Shown here piece by piece: positions 10,180-21,135 of a stretch of DNA of 64,000 bases; position 1 is the stretch's first letter; every line of letters starts with the position of its first letter. The notes beneath the pieces are model-generated. The model ran no database searches, was not told where the DNA came from, and saw nothing but the letters and a program-made list of their open reading frames with translations. The DNA is from Bryoerythrophyllum caledonicum. Lineage: Eukaryota; Streptophyta; Bryopsida; Pottiales; Pottiaceae. The translations under genes and the position numbers were made by a program. The DNA lies in assembly GCA_963971425.1 (NCBI GenBank), contig OZ020514.1, positions 38,725,158 to 38,789,157 on the forward strand. Reading direction: 5' to 3'.

Positions 10180-10469
10180 CTGAGCAACCCATCGCTATCC
10201 TCAGAGCCGACATCGATGTCATGGTGAGTGCACTTCCACCGCATGGCCGTCGCGAGCAGATTGGCCTACTCGAGGTACGTGTGTCCGTCGCGCACAATCA
10301 CGATTTCACTCGGGCGCAGAATTCTCTCTATCTCCAACATCACATGCTTCATCTCGCAGCGGTGGTGGGAGATAGCAAGAGACAGAGAGGATAAACGCCT
10401 TCTTGTTGGGATCTCGAGCCCGAACTTCCCCACCTCCACACACGGCCCTACGGTCGCTTGCTCGCTCAA
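10180..10469 (-). pseudogene. Captured fragment of a PMT-type (pectin) methyltransferase gene
   Basis: On the minus strand, HHRCEMKHVMLEIERILRP, then VIVRDG, and after one in-frame TAG, ATAMRWKCTHHD. This order resembles the C-terminal part of plant QUA2/PMT-type putative methyltransferases (xCD...LLEMDRILRPxGxVIIRD...GMRWK). Only this short part is present, inside the Helitron 5' region. Capture of host gene pieces is typical of Helitrons. The match rests on remembered family motifs over about 60 residues. Confidence 0.5.
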
Positions 10470-10833
10470 CTGGTGCGCGTGTTGGTGTTACGGCTGCGGC
10501 TGCGTCGATTGCTGGGAATGCGTCGCCGGTTTGCGCCGATGAATGGACTTCAAAAGATCTCGCCTACCACGTAGGAACCCCTCGTTTGCAAACTGCCAGC
10601 GATCGGGATCCACTTTGCGAAACCCCTGTACTCGACCCACTCATCAATTAACCCAGACCTAATCGCAATCCCGCGCAAAATCACCATCGCTCCTCCACTT
10701 CACTTACATAGGTGTTGAGCTGCCGCACGAAGCTGGATATACGTTTTTCCTCGACGCATCACTTTTTCATCCATGCTCGACACGTTCATCCATTCGACAC
10801 ATTCTTCATCCTGTATTCTTTTATAGATATAGA

Positions 10834-11124
10834 CTAGAGTGTTACCCGTGTCCTCCGGACACAACATTTTTTTGTGTTGAGTCCCCACCTCCTCGTCCCC
10901 TAGCCCTTTCCTTCCAATCCATCATCCCCCCCGTCCCCATCCCCGTCCTTGTCCCTTTATCCAAAACCCTACCTTTTAGCTTTTCATTTTATCCAAAATC
11001 CTAACTTTTAGCTTTTCATCCAAAAGCGTTTTTCATCTACGCGTTCATTCATTCGACGTGCTTTTCATCGACGCGTTCATCCACTTGGCGTGTTTGACAT
11101 CCTCTATTCTTTTATAGATATAGA
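10834..11124 (-). mobile_element. Non-autonomous Helitron, 291 bp
   Basis: On the minus strand it begins TCTATATCTATAAAAG at 11124 (preceded by A) and ends CTAG at 10834-10837. Ten bases before CTAG is a hairpin GTGTCC-GGA-GGACAC (10848-10862). A C/G-rich body (CCCCGTCCCCATCCCC on plus) matches the copy at 49870-50197. The next base begins another Helitron 5' end, so two elements are exactly head to tail. Confidence 0.85.
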
Positions 11125-11955
11125 TGAGATGACATTTGGATGTAAACTCCACTACAACTATGGTAATTCAAATTATCAATTGTTAAAGGACAAGGACTTA
11201 AGTTTTACCATTTCAATTTTAGTTACCTAACCTAAACTTACATTACCGTACCAAAACTTCCATTACATATTGGCAACGATGGGTGAGTATACTAGTAAGT
11301 ATTATAAGTAATAAAAAATTGAATACCCAAAATGCTAAGTCTTCAACAATAATTAAAAAGCATGAGTTATTGTAATTCAGGAACTTATAAATGCTATGAC
11401 GTACGTAATATAAATACTACAATTATAATATTAAATCCTAAGGTACCATAACAATTTCACACCAAAAACACTTCAAAATTGTTGGATTCAAGTATAAATG
11501 TACGAAGAATAAAGAAGAAAACAAAAACTGTTATTTCTAGTTTTGACCATGGGATCTTAAAATAGTAATTCCAAATGCACAGGACTAAGTTCTTGATAAA
11601 AGTAAAAGGTCTCCTAGGTATAACATATGGAAGACACGTGGCAGTTCTAGGAGAACATATTCAATCTGTGCATTCACAAATATTAACCCTCCTTCAATAT
11701 AGTATCCAAATCAGAACATGATTTGTCCATCACATCGCGCTCCTACGAGGGAATGAACGAGGGAGTTGTATGAAGGCTGTGATTGGTGGCGTGGGTCATT
11801 CACACTGAGGAGCTGACCTGCCTGGGGTTTCAACCCCCAGGAGGACTCTGACATCGCCCCTAGTATCCCGTTGGTGTACTAGTGAAAAGCAGAGAGAAGC
11901 ATTTTTGATAGGAAATCATGCACATGCATAATCTTTGGCTATGATCGGGAGTCGT
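11125..11955. other. AT-rich DNA without a gene
   Basis: No credible coding frame. The only structure noted is a strong hairpin CCTGGGG-TTTCAA-CCCCCAGG at about 11820-11841, within a GC-richer stretch (11740-11890) whose origin I do not recognise. Confidence 0.6.
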
Positions 11956-12901
11956 TATAAAATTTGTCATTATTGTAGACAATTGTGAGGAGATACCTCA
12001 GTTGAGACATGCCCTTCACAAGGAATCTGGGATGATCAATCTAGGTCTACTGAGTATATACCTAGGGGAAAAAATCCAAAGGTATGAAGACGGTATTATC
12101 GTGAAGCAAAATCGATACATTCAAAATCTACTCCAAAAGTTCAATATGCTCAAAAGTTTAAGTCATGCCACTTATCCATGGATCCGGGCTTGCAATTGCA
12201 GAAGCACGTGGAATCAGCTGCTACAGATCCAAAACTCTACCGCTTACTAGTGGGAAGTTTGATTTATTTAACAAATACCCACCGCGAAATTTGTTATCTG
12301 GTCAGGTGCGAAACTTGCTACAAAGCCTGAAGATACACACTTTCAGACTGCAAAGAAAATACTCTGCTACCTTTAAGGCACCATGCACCACAGCTTATTT
12401 TTGCCATCAAACAATTAGAAAATATTTTACACGTTTGCAGATGCCAATTGGAGAAGGGACATCAATACTCGACGATCCACATCCGACGTTCTTCATGAGT
12501 GAGGCTCATGCATTTCATGGGACAAGCAGATAACAACCGGCTGTATTTTTTTCCACCACAAACGCAAAACATCGTATGTTTACCGACGCCTCCAAGAATA
12601 TAACTTTTTTTGGCGATTATTTGATGAGTTGGGACACAGTTCAAACAAACCAACGCAGCTGCTGACTGACAATGAATCAAGCATTAATCTCGCATATGAT
12701 CCAGTTTTACAGTCCAAGACGAAACATATGGGAATCCAATATCATTTCAATATAGAGGCTATCCAAGACAAAACGGTGAACGTTACCTACGTACCTACAG
12801 ATCTTCAAAAGGCCAACTTCTTAACAAAACCCCTTCCGTCCAACAAGTTCATAGCAAATAAGATCCGTGCAGGAATTATAGCATCGCCTGAAGACAACTA
12901 G
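11956..12901 (+). pseudogene. Ty1/copia pol 3' end (reverse transcriptase tail and RNase H)
   Basis: Pieces in three frames form the end of a copia polyprotein: NCEEIPQLRHALHKESGMINLGLLSIYLG, then IVKQNRYIQNLLQKFNM and PGLQLQ, YLTNTHREIC, ADANW, and a last intact part LLTDNESSINLAYDPVLQSKTKHMGI...VTYVPTDLQKANFLTKPLP ending at 12901 with TAG. The catalytic reverse-transcriptase core is missing on the left, so the element is 5' truncated near 11956. At least four frame changes and several stops show a dead copy. Confidence 0.85.
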
Positions 12902-12970
12902 AACCAAGACTCAACCGACCCAGCCGAGAGCTACTCAAATTGTAGCACTCTCATCTTAGATATATAGAAC

Positions 12971-12984
12971 TCAGGAGCAAGGGG
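12971..12984 (+). other. Copia polypurine tract
   Basis: GGAGCAAGGGGG directly before the TGTCGG start of the LTR, the normal site for plus-strand DNA priming. Confidence 0.7.
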
Positions 12985-13527
12985 GTGTCGGAGATAACGC
13001 CCATGAGGCTTCTCGCTTTCCATCTACCCACAGTCGACTCCACTTCTATAAACTTCAGAATATAATTGGGACCCTCGACCTAACATGTAGTGCACTTGAA
13101 GCTCTTGCTTTGAGACACAACATTGCCCTACACACGAAACAACAAGGAAAAAAATTACGGGACTTGTAGTTCAAGGGCAATGCCAAGAAAAGTGAAATGA
13201 GCGTAGCAACGCCGCCACTGTGCTGAAATATGCACAATTCTGGCGCACATCCAGCGCCTACAACGCTACATCTAATTGCAGACTCTGCAAATACGCAGGG
13301 CAGAGACACGAAACCAAATACATCCCGGTAGCATTGTGTAGATATCAAAAGAGGAGAGAATTCAAAACACCATCAACAAAGCGCACAACGTGTTAGAATT
13401 ATAAACACGTGGAGGGGAACAGATGATAAAATTTAGTAGTCAGAAGTTGCCACGTCAACATGCATACTCGTGACCTGTCTGTTATCGAACTTGAGTAGTT
13501 TGTTAGTTGTTAGAAGAATAACGCCGA
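12985..13527 (+). repeat. 3' LTR of the copia element
   Basis: It starts TGTCGG right after the polypurine tract and ends ...GCCGACA, a perfect TGTCGG/CCGACA inverted end, giving 543 bp, a normal copia LTR length. No coding potential. The 5' LTR is not in the window, so no target duplication can be checked. Confidence 0.75.
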
Positions 13528-14039
13528 CATCCAGAGGGGCCGGCGTGAATAAAGTGTCTGTTTGTTCCACTTACTAAGACCATGCCCACTGGACAAGGAA
13601 AAGTAAGCTGGAACTACTCCCCTCTCTCGAGGGTCGACACTATGTGACAAGTAGCCAAAGAACCACAGACCAACCAACCGACCAACCAATCTCAACAAAG
13701 CAACTAACCAACTACCGATCAAGCAAGCAATCACAAACCTTAAGACCAACAAGTCAAGATAAATCAAGGTGGGGGAAGAATTTAAGGGGGGTCTTGTGTA
13801 TCGGGGAGGGTTTGGTTGTTTTCGATTTTGCATTTCTGTAGAAGAATGGACATGGCATGTTGAATAGCAATGGTGTTGATGTTTTTAAAGGTGGTTTTAA
13901 TTGTTTCAATGGGAATTTTGAAGACATTTTCAAGATTATTCATAGAGGGGATAAAGGAGGTAGCATGAGCGCCAGATGTTATTACAATAAGGGGGTCCAC
14001 ATTCCACCCGAGAGCCATGATGTCGTCAATAAGGGGTTG

Positions 14040-14460
14040 GTATTTATCAATTTTATTTTGGATTGTTTCCGGGGAAAATCTATCGTTGCAATATGTGAAT
14101 TCGATGAATTGAATGGTGTAATCTTGGTTGATGTTATCGGGTGGTGGGTCGTTATATGGTAAACCTTTAACACAAAGAATGTCCGGTTTGAGCCGAGCGT
14201 TGCAATGACATCTTTGGGTCATACATGAGCATGGGAGTAGGCAAGTGGGGACCATATTTTCTTGTGGTTTGTTATTGAAAGTGCCTGCGTTCATTAGTAT
14301 AAAACATCTCGATTTATTGTAAGAGGTGATTAGTTTTCGGATTTCCCATACCGCTTTATTATGTCTTTTAACAATAAGAGAATGTATGTGATGGTTTTGG
14401 CATTTGAGTAGAACATGAAGCCATGTGTCGGGCCCGTTGAGGGGCATATGAGGCATGTTA
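14040..14460 (-). other. CCHC finger plus restriction-like endonuclease of LINE ORF2
   Basis: CLIC, then (after a one-base shift) PDTWLHVLLKC gives a C-x2-C...H-x4-C finger. It is followed by KRHN, and after a CSC...CHC cluster by KPDIL (KPD at 14181-14189), IQFIEFTYCNDR (E at codon 160 of the 13782-14579 frame) and KIDKY. This order (finger, R-H-N, K/R-PD, E, K-x2-KY) is that of the restriction-like endonuclease at the C-terminus of R2-type LINEs. Confidence 0.7.
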
Positions 14461-14849
14461 TGGATGGGAATCTTTCTATTCCAAAGAAGAGTTGTTTGCG
14501 AGCGTTTCCCATATACTGACCGGTACGGAATTTGATGAGGCATGTTATTTGTGAGTCTGAGATGATGGGATTTTTCCAAAAGTTTGTAGAGAGTTCATTG
14601 TCTATGTCGTTATTGTTAGTCCATTTTTCTATGTTAGGAATATTTTCTGAGATTGTATCAAGGTTGTTGTGTAGGTCTTGTTTTTTGAGATATTTGCCCA
14701 AAAATCTAATTGGGCCTTTGTCAGGGGTATCTTCTTTAGAAGGCCATTCTTCTTTTTGAAAGTAGTATGGGGTAGCATGGGCATGCTCGTGTGGGTCTTT
14801 GGCATTTTTGTGTGATTTTTCTCGGCCTTCTTTTGCTAATTTGTCTGCT

Positions 14850-15250
14850 TGTTCGTTGCCCTCAATGTTGGCATGGGCTCTCACTTTATGGAGGGTTGTG
14901 ATTTGTGTACGGTTTTGTAACATTTGGACCATTGATGTTAATATAATTTGATCGGGGTGGCTATTATGAAGGGTAGGGTGTGTTATTTGAGTGTTTAGTA
15001 GGTAAAGTGCATTTATACAATTGGTGAATATATGTGCGGGTTCATTATTGTATTTTGTTGTGATGATTTGTAGTGTTTTGTGAATGGCCGTGAGTTGAGC
15101 TCTGAGGATGTTTTGTAGTCCATGGAGTCTTTTGGCTAGTTTAGTTTCCTTGGTAGAGTTATATATGCCATAGCCAGCTTTTTCTCTGCGCCAGGAGCCC
15201 GGGCTAATTTGTTCGGGTGGTTTAAAGGAGCCATCAGTGTAATAGCTATG
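14850..15250 (-). other. RNase H domain of LINE ORF2 with two altered catalytic residues
   Basis: YYTDGS (first Asp kept), AGYGIY, RAQLTAI where RAELTAI is expected (codon 15095-15097), IFTNC where FTDS is expected (codon 15020-15022), and VRAHANIEGNEQADKLA with the conserved His and last Asp kept. Two of the four metal-binding acids are replaced by amides. Confidence 0.75.
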
Positions 15251-18200
15251 TGCGGGATTAAATTTTGGTGTGATATGAGTGGGGTAGTCTGGAAGAGGGG
15301 GAGGTGTAACGGAGTAGTTTATTGTGTTGTTGACATAATTTAGTTTTGACCAGTTTTTACTTTTGTTTACAGGGGTTTGTGTGGGTGTTGGTGGGGCCAA
15401 TTTTGTGTATGGTCGTTGTATGTCTAGATTGTCTGTTATGGAGTTGAGTTCCGCAACTTGTTCGAGGGAGCCAAGGGTTTGATTTTGATGATGGACGCAT
15501 AGTATTTGTAATGTAGATGGCTCAATTCGGGGTTTTTTTAGCTCGGGTGGAATAGTAGGTTCTTCGTATGGTATTGTGTCTGCTTCAAATAATGTAATGA
15601 TATGGGAATCTTGAAATGGGTTTGAGTGTGGGTTGTTGTTTTGGTACCAATTGTTGGTCGGTGTGATGATGATTGTATTTGTGTTATTTGGATCATGTTT
15701 GGCGGCAAGTCGAGCCCAATGTATTGCTTGTTCCATATCTTTCTTGTTGTGGGGGTGAGCTATACCATTGCCGATCCATTTATAGTCAAAGGCCTTTCCT
15801 AGGGATCCGAATATTTTGTCTCTTTCATAAGGTGAGTAGAATTTTTTTAGTTTAGTAGAACATGTGACCGGGGAAGAAAAATATGATTGTTCAATGTTAA
15901 AGGATGAGATTAATGAGTCTAAAATGGAAGTGGGTATTGTGTATTGTGCATTTTTTAGGGGGTCAGTTTTCGGTATTCGATATTTATACCTTTGGTATAA
16001 CCAGATTAGTTCGATTTCAAAGGGTTGGGTTGTTGGTTCAATGCTTGTGGGGGTTTGTAATTTTGTATTGTATTGATTCCATAACCATTGGAGTCGAGTA
16101 ATGGGGATGGTGTGTAAGTGTCGGCCATTTTCTTCATATAGATGTGCTTGATCGTTATCTATTATAATTGTGTTTGAGGGTGTAAGGATATCTTTTTCGG
16201 GGTTGCATTCTGTTGTGTAAATGTTTTAGAGTGGAATAATTATGGGTGGTGTTACAGATCTTGAGTCTGAAAGTTGTTCTTGTGGATGGTGGGCTTGGAT
16301 GATCTTTGAGTATGTTTTGTTTTGGGTTTTTTGGTAGTATTGTTTTAATTTTTGGGTGTTGAGTGTAGAGGTATTGGTGTCGTGTCTTGGAAATAGGTCT
16401 CTTTAGTGGAGCCATTTATTGTATGTGTTATCATTGTATTGCCATTGGCATAAATATTTTGTGTAGGTGTTTTGTATGTTATTTGTGTCTATGTGTTGGA
16501 TATGTTTATGGCGTATGATGTTATTAATGGGATATGTGGTAGGGTTTTTGTGGATGTATGTTGGGGGGCGGGGATGGTATGTATGTGGGGGATTAGGGGG
16601 ATTGATTGGTGTGAGAATATTTCTTGGGATGATGCTATTGTTGGGGGTGATGAATGGATCCTTAAGTATTTGCGAGTATGGGTGTATGTTACAATTAGTA
16701 TGACATGTGGTGGGGCATGTTGGGTGGCAAAATATTTGTTTAACAACATTTAGGGCACCTTATATTAGTTTAGTTGGAGTGAAGTGGTAGATTTTGAAGT
16801 CTACATAGTTCATGATGTGTGTGCCGTTAGGTAGAGTAATTTGGGTTAGTTCGAAAAAAAAATTTGAGAGGAGTTTTTGTAGAAGCTTTTGGGAGAGTTG
16901 GGCATTAAGTGTGTTGTGGTTTAGTGTTTCTTGCCGCCATAGTGTTTCAAGTGTTGTAGGGTTAATGAGGAAGTTTGGGAGTGTGCTTTTAAGGTGGACT
17001 TTAGCTATATGTTTTAATAAGAAGAATGTTCGTGTTATTGGTGACCTTATACAGTCAGCTTTTTCAATTTTGGGTATGTTTTTAGCGCCACCATATTGGG
17101 CAAGTATGTAATGAGTTAGCCCATTATAAATTTTTCCAAGTCTACCTTTATCGTTTAAGGCATTTTGTAGTTGTTCGCCTATACATCGGAGATATGCATT
17201 ATTTAGGGAGAAAGCTTCAAGTCCAAATAGGTTATGTGGGAGTTGTGTTATTGCATTTGACATACATTTTGGTACTCCACATATGGTTTTTTGTATGGCG
17301 ATTATTTTTTGATCAAGTTTTTTTATGGCTGGCATAGAGTATGGTACACCATAAAAACTGTATGCCACCCTTGGGCGTAGTACGGTATCAACCATTTTTA
17401 TTTTTTGTTTCATGGTGGCTGGACATGTTGTTAGTTCTTTGCATTGTTTGATGAGCTTTGTGGTTGTAGTGTGAATTTGGATTTTCCATTTTAGTGAGGG
17501 AACAAGATTTGTACCTAGGTATGTGTATGGTTCATTTTGGTGTAGTATAGGGATTGGTTGGTTGCGGTAGTTGATGTTAGAGGTTTGCATTAGGGCTTTG
17601 AAAGTGGTAGGGTTCAATTTAGATTTGTTTGGGCATCCGGTAGCGGCACATTCTGGGACTCCCACATCCATGCCAGCCCATTTACAATATCTATCAATTT
17701 TATTGAGTTGTATTTGGATTGATTTGATTTTGTTAGTTATGGTGGCTAGTCATCCGCGTATGCGGCGGAGTTTATTGTGACTTGTGATGTGCCAAAAGTA
17801 TATCCGTTATTGCCTCTTTTTGGCCATCTGAGTAGTGGTTCTAAAAATATAATGAATAGGTATGGGCTGAGGATGTCCCCTTGTATAGTTCCTCTTTGGA
17901 TGGGTATAGGTTTTGTTTTACCAAAGTGTTCCCCGGTGTAGCAAGTAGATGATTGAGAGTAGATGTTTCCAACAAGTGTAGTTGCCTCTTTTGGGTAGCC
18001 AAGGTCTGTCATTGTTGCTAGAAGTCGGGCGTGGTCAATTGAGCCAAAGGCATTTTTGAAGTCCACGTATAGTATGTATATATCTTGGTTTGTAAATTTT
18101 GCGTCTTCTAGTGGGGCTATTGTGGTTTGTATTTGACATGCGGTACTTCTCTCTGCTTTAAATCCTTCTTGACTATCATGTAGGATTTTGAATTTTTTGC

Positions 18201-20802
18201 CGTATGAGGATAGTATGGAGGTGAGTGTACTGGTAAAGAGTTTATATATTGTGTTAGCTAGTGCAATTGGCCTATGATTGGGTAGCATGGACGGGTCGCC
18301 TTTTTTGTATAATAAAATTGTTGTACTCGATTTCCATGAGTTTGGTATTTGTTTTTGTTTATAGCAGTGAGAGAAGAATAGGAATAGTAGTTTATGAAAT
18401 CTTGGAGGCATGTTTTTGAGTATTGAGTTTGGTATGCGGTCTGGGCCTTGGGCTTTGTTATTACCAAGATTTTGAAGGCATGTGTCGTATGTGACTCTGT
18501 TGAGGTATTTATGAAGTGGAATTTTTGGTTCGCCCCGTTTGTCAAGGGTATATCCGTCCAGGTCATGCCATGGGTATTGGCGTACCGCACATGTACATTC
18601 TATTGTATGTTGTGGTTGGTAATTACATGTTGGTACTGTTGGTCTATTGATTTTTATTTGTTGGTTAAATATTTCATTTGCAATGTCTTCGGGGCTAGTT
18701 AAAATATTTTTGTATTGATTTGTGATACAGTCCATTGGCGGGGATTCAAGGTTTTTAAAGATTTTTTTGTTAATTTTTTTGGGGCTGATTTCGTATAGTT
18801 GTCTATATTTTTAGATGGCTTTTATAATGTTTTCTTTGTTGAATTTTGTGATTACTTTTTGGGCTTGTATGTTGGCATTTTTTGCAATTAGCACGATGTC
18901 TTTTATCCATGTATCGTAGGGAAGGTCCGGAGGCGGCGGGGTAGGGATTTGGATGTGTTGTATATTGAATAGTTCATTGTATATGGGGTGGTTACGCCAT
19001 TGAGGGTTGTGTTTTACAATTCTAATGGTTTTGCGTATGGTATGGTTTGTGGTTAAGTGTTGTTTCCAAGTTTTAGAGAGTTTGCGGGATAGGTACCCGC
19101 CTTGTTGAGAAGTTCTATTTGTCATTTGAGGTATTGGGTGTGCTCTACAAGTTTGTTCCAGTGTATCAGAGATTTTATTGATGAGTTTGTCTAGAGTATG
19201 GCATGCTTCTTGCCACTGTGTTTGTGTTAGTTGATTATTATCTTCAAGAGTGTTTGTGAGGGAGTCTATTTGTACGGAGTTTTCTTCGAAGAATTTTGTG
19301 TTGAATTTTTCTATGTTGGTTTTTGGGATGGGGTTGAGTATGCGTATATTGTCTTTGTTTAGGATTATAGGAGTTCTACTAATTAGTGTGTTATTTGGGA
19401 TGTGCAATTGTACGGGTGAGTGGTCCGAGTTGAGAATAATATCTTTGTTTGTTGTGGAGGTGTATTGTGTATTGTTGTTTGTATTTATATAAAATCCATC
19501 TATTAGACTCCAATCCCTATAATTATAGCCACCTTGTGTAGAGAATTGTGTATCGGTATTGATGTAAGTGAAGTTTAAGTTTTCTGTGAAGGGACGCCAT
19601 TGATAATCAATGTTTTGAGGGGGGGTGTGATGGTTTCCATTTTGACAACCAATTAGCGCTATGTCTCTGTTGAAGTCTCCACATAATAGGTATGTATGAT
19701 TGGGATTATTATTAATTTGGGATGTAGTGGTGTTTTGTATGTCTAAGAGAAATCTAGTATCTTCGGGATGGGATGGCATATACATGTGAAAGATTAACCA
19801 TGGTCGTAGTGGGTGATTAGTGATTTTAATTATTTGAATGTATGGTGATATGTGCATTGGGGTAGGGATTTTGTTGATGTTACCTGGGAATGTATATTTT
19901 TTGTGTATTAATGTAAGGAGGCCACCCCGGCCTGGTGTGTATGATCTTTGTTGTTGCATGCATCTTGTAAGTGCATGTGTATTGTTAAAGATGAGTTTAT
20001 AGTTTTGAAATATATTTTGAATATATTTTGTAGATTTTGTGGCGGTTAGTTTTGTTTCTTGTATAACTATGAGGGCCGGTGGTGTGTCTGTGTTTGTGAC
20101 TAAATTTTGTAAGCTAGGAAGGGCACTGTTTAGTGAGGAGGTATTCCATGTGATTATGTATGTTTTTTCTTGGTTTGATCTTATGTTTTGATTTTGAGGA
20201 AGGATGTAGGGAAGAGGTGGGGGTGGGTGGATGTATTCTGGTATAGGGTCTAGGCATTTAAGTGATTCACTTATGAGGTTGTTAGGGAGGTAAGGGAATT
20301 TTAGTTTTATTGAATCATTTGAGGGTGGTATATCTTGACTATGTAAGAAGTCGTATAGTTTTTTATGTATTGAATTCTCATGGTTTATAATATTTTGGTT
20401 GTCTACCAGGAATTTAGTGTAAGGGTGTGGAGTGTGAATGTGTCGTTCTGGTGGGTTTTGTAAGTTTAGTAAAGTTTGTAGTAGTGTATTGATCCATGTA
20501 ATTGTGTTCAAATTTTGTGGATTTAGGAGATGGTTACATTCATCTATGTTAGGATGAGTAGTGATTATTAGTGCATATAGAATGTGGGGTGGTGGGTGCA
20601 TATTTCTTTGTTGTATGTATTGGGCAATGTTTGGGTATGTAGTGTTGAGTGTATGGTGCAATGTATGGGTGTTTTTTAAAAAAGGTGCAAAGGATTTTGC
20701 AATGTGTTCATATTCCGGTTGTAATTTTATGGTATTAGGTATGAAGTATATTTTGGCATTTTTCTTATGTAATGTAGGGTGTCTTTTTAGTATGTTAGGC
20801 GT

Positions 20803-20826
20803 AGGTCCAGGGTTTGTTTCTATGTC
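20803..20826 (-). other. 2A-like ribosome-skipping motif in LINE ORF2
   Basis: The frame encodes LLLLLGRDIETNPGP at residues 97-111, matching the D(V/I)ExNPGP consensus of 2A peptides, where ribosomes release before the last proline and continue. The Leu-rich lead-in is typical. The canonical glycine just before D is an arginine here, with G one place further back. If active it would free an N-terminal peptide of about 110 residues from the rest of ORF2. Confidence 0.7.
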
Positions 20827-21135
20827 CCTTCCTAGGAGTAGAAGGAGTTTGTGATATGTATGTTTAGTGATAGGTTTTAATATTTTCGTTTTTCGTATGG
20901 TTTTTTGGAGTTTTATTGTGTTATTAGAATTTTTTTGTTGGAGGGGAGGCGGGTTTTTGGTATATTGGATATGATGATTTTTTTTGTTGTTCATTTTTAT
21001 GATGGGTGTGGTTGTATTTGTTACACTAATAATAATAATTTTCTTTTGTGTCCATGTATTAATTTGCATAGGTGTTTTTGTGTTCTTAGTGGTGTATTGG
21101 TGTGTATATGTTTGTTTGTATATTTTTGTGTTCAT

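Larger units (their letters stand above)
8270..10833 (-). mobile_element. 5' part of an autonomous-type Helitron
   Basis: The minus strand starts at 10833 with TCTATATCTATAAAAG, the 5' end (TC...) shared with two short Helitrons in this window. It then has a captured gene fragment (10180-10470) and the N-terminal coding region of a Rep/helicase protein (8290-9212). Replication-initiator tyrosines and helicase motifs are absent, so the copy is truncated near 8270. No CTAG-type 3' end with a hairpin was found before the kinase gene, so whether the kinase belongs to the same element is open. Confidence 0.7.
13782..21135 (-). pseudogene. LINE ORF2: 2A-like, AP endonuclease, reverse transcriptase, RNase H, restriction-like endonuclease
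   Basis: About 2,450 codons if breaks are ignored. From the first ATG (21135): 2A-like motif (residues 104-111). AP endonuclease, about residues 325-580, with N331, E360, GDFN 486-489, D546 and D571-H572 all kept. In-frame TAA at 18811. Reverse transcriptase with DFKNAFGSIDH, QGDILSP and YADD. One-base loss after YADD (about 17745). A Cys/His cluster near 16.7 kb and an unknown domain near 15.5-15.9 kb. RNase H (about 14.85-15.25 kb). One-base loss at about 14442, then a CCHC finger and restriction-like endonuclease. TAA also at 16760, 16403 and 16226, all in one frame. The true start is uncertain, since the leader has no clear upstream boundary. Confidence 0.8.

Noticed and set aside
11820-11841. 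Hairpin CCTGGGG-TTTCAA-CCCCCAGG as a terminator or group II intron domain
   Set aside because: No U-run, no neighbouring catalytic-domain consensus, and eukaryotic context.
13782-21135. A reassigned UAA codon in the LINE host
   Set aside because: Nearby elements show TAA at places where Tyr or Leu is expected, and copies use TAA as a normal end; CAA decay is simpler.
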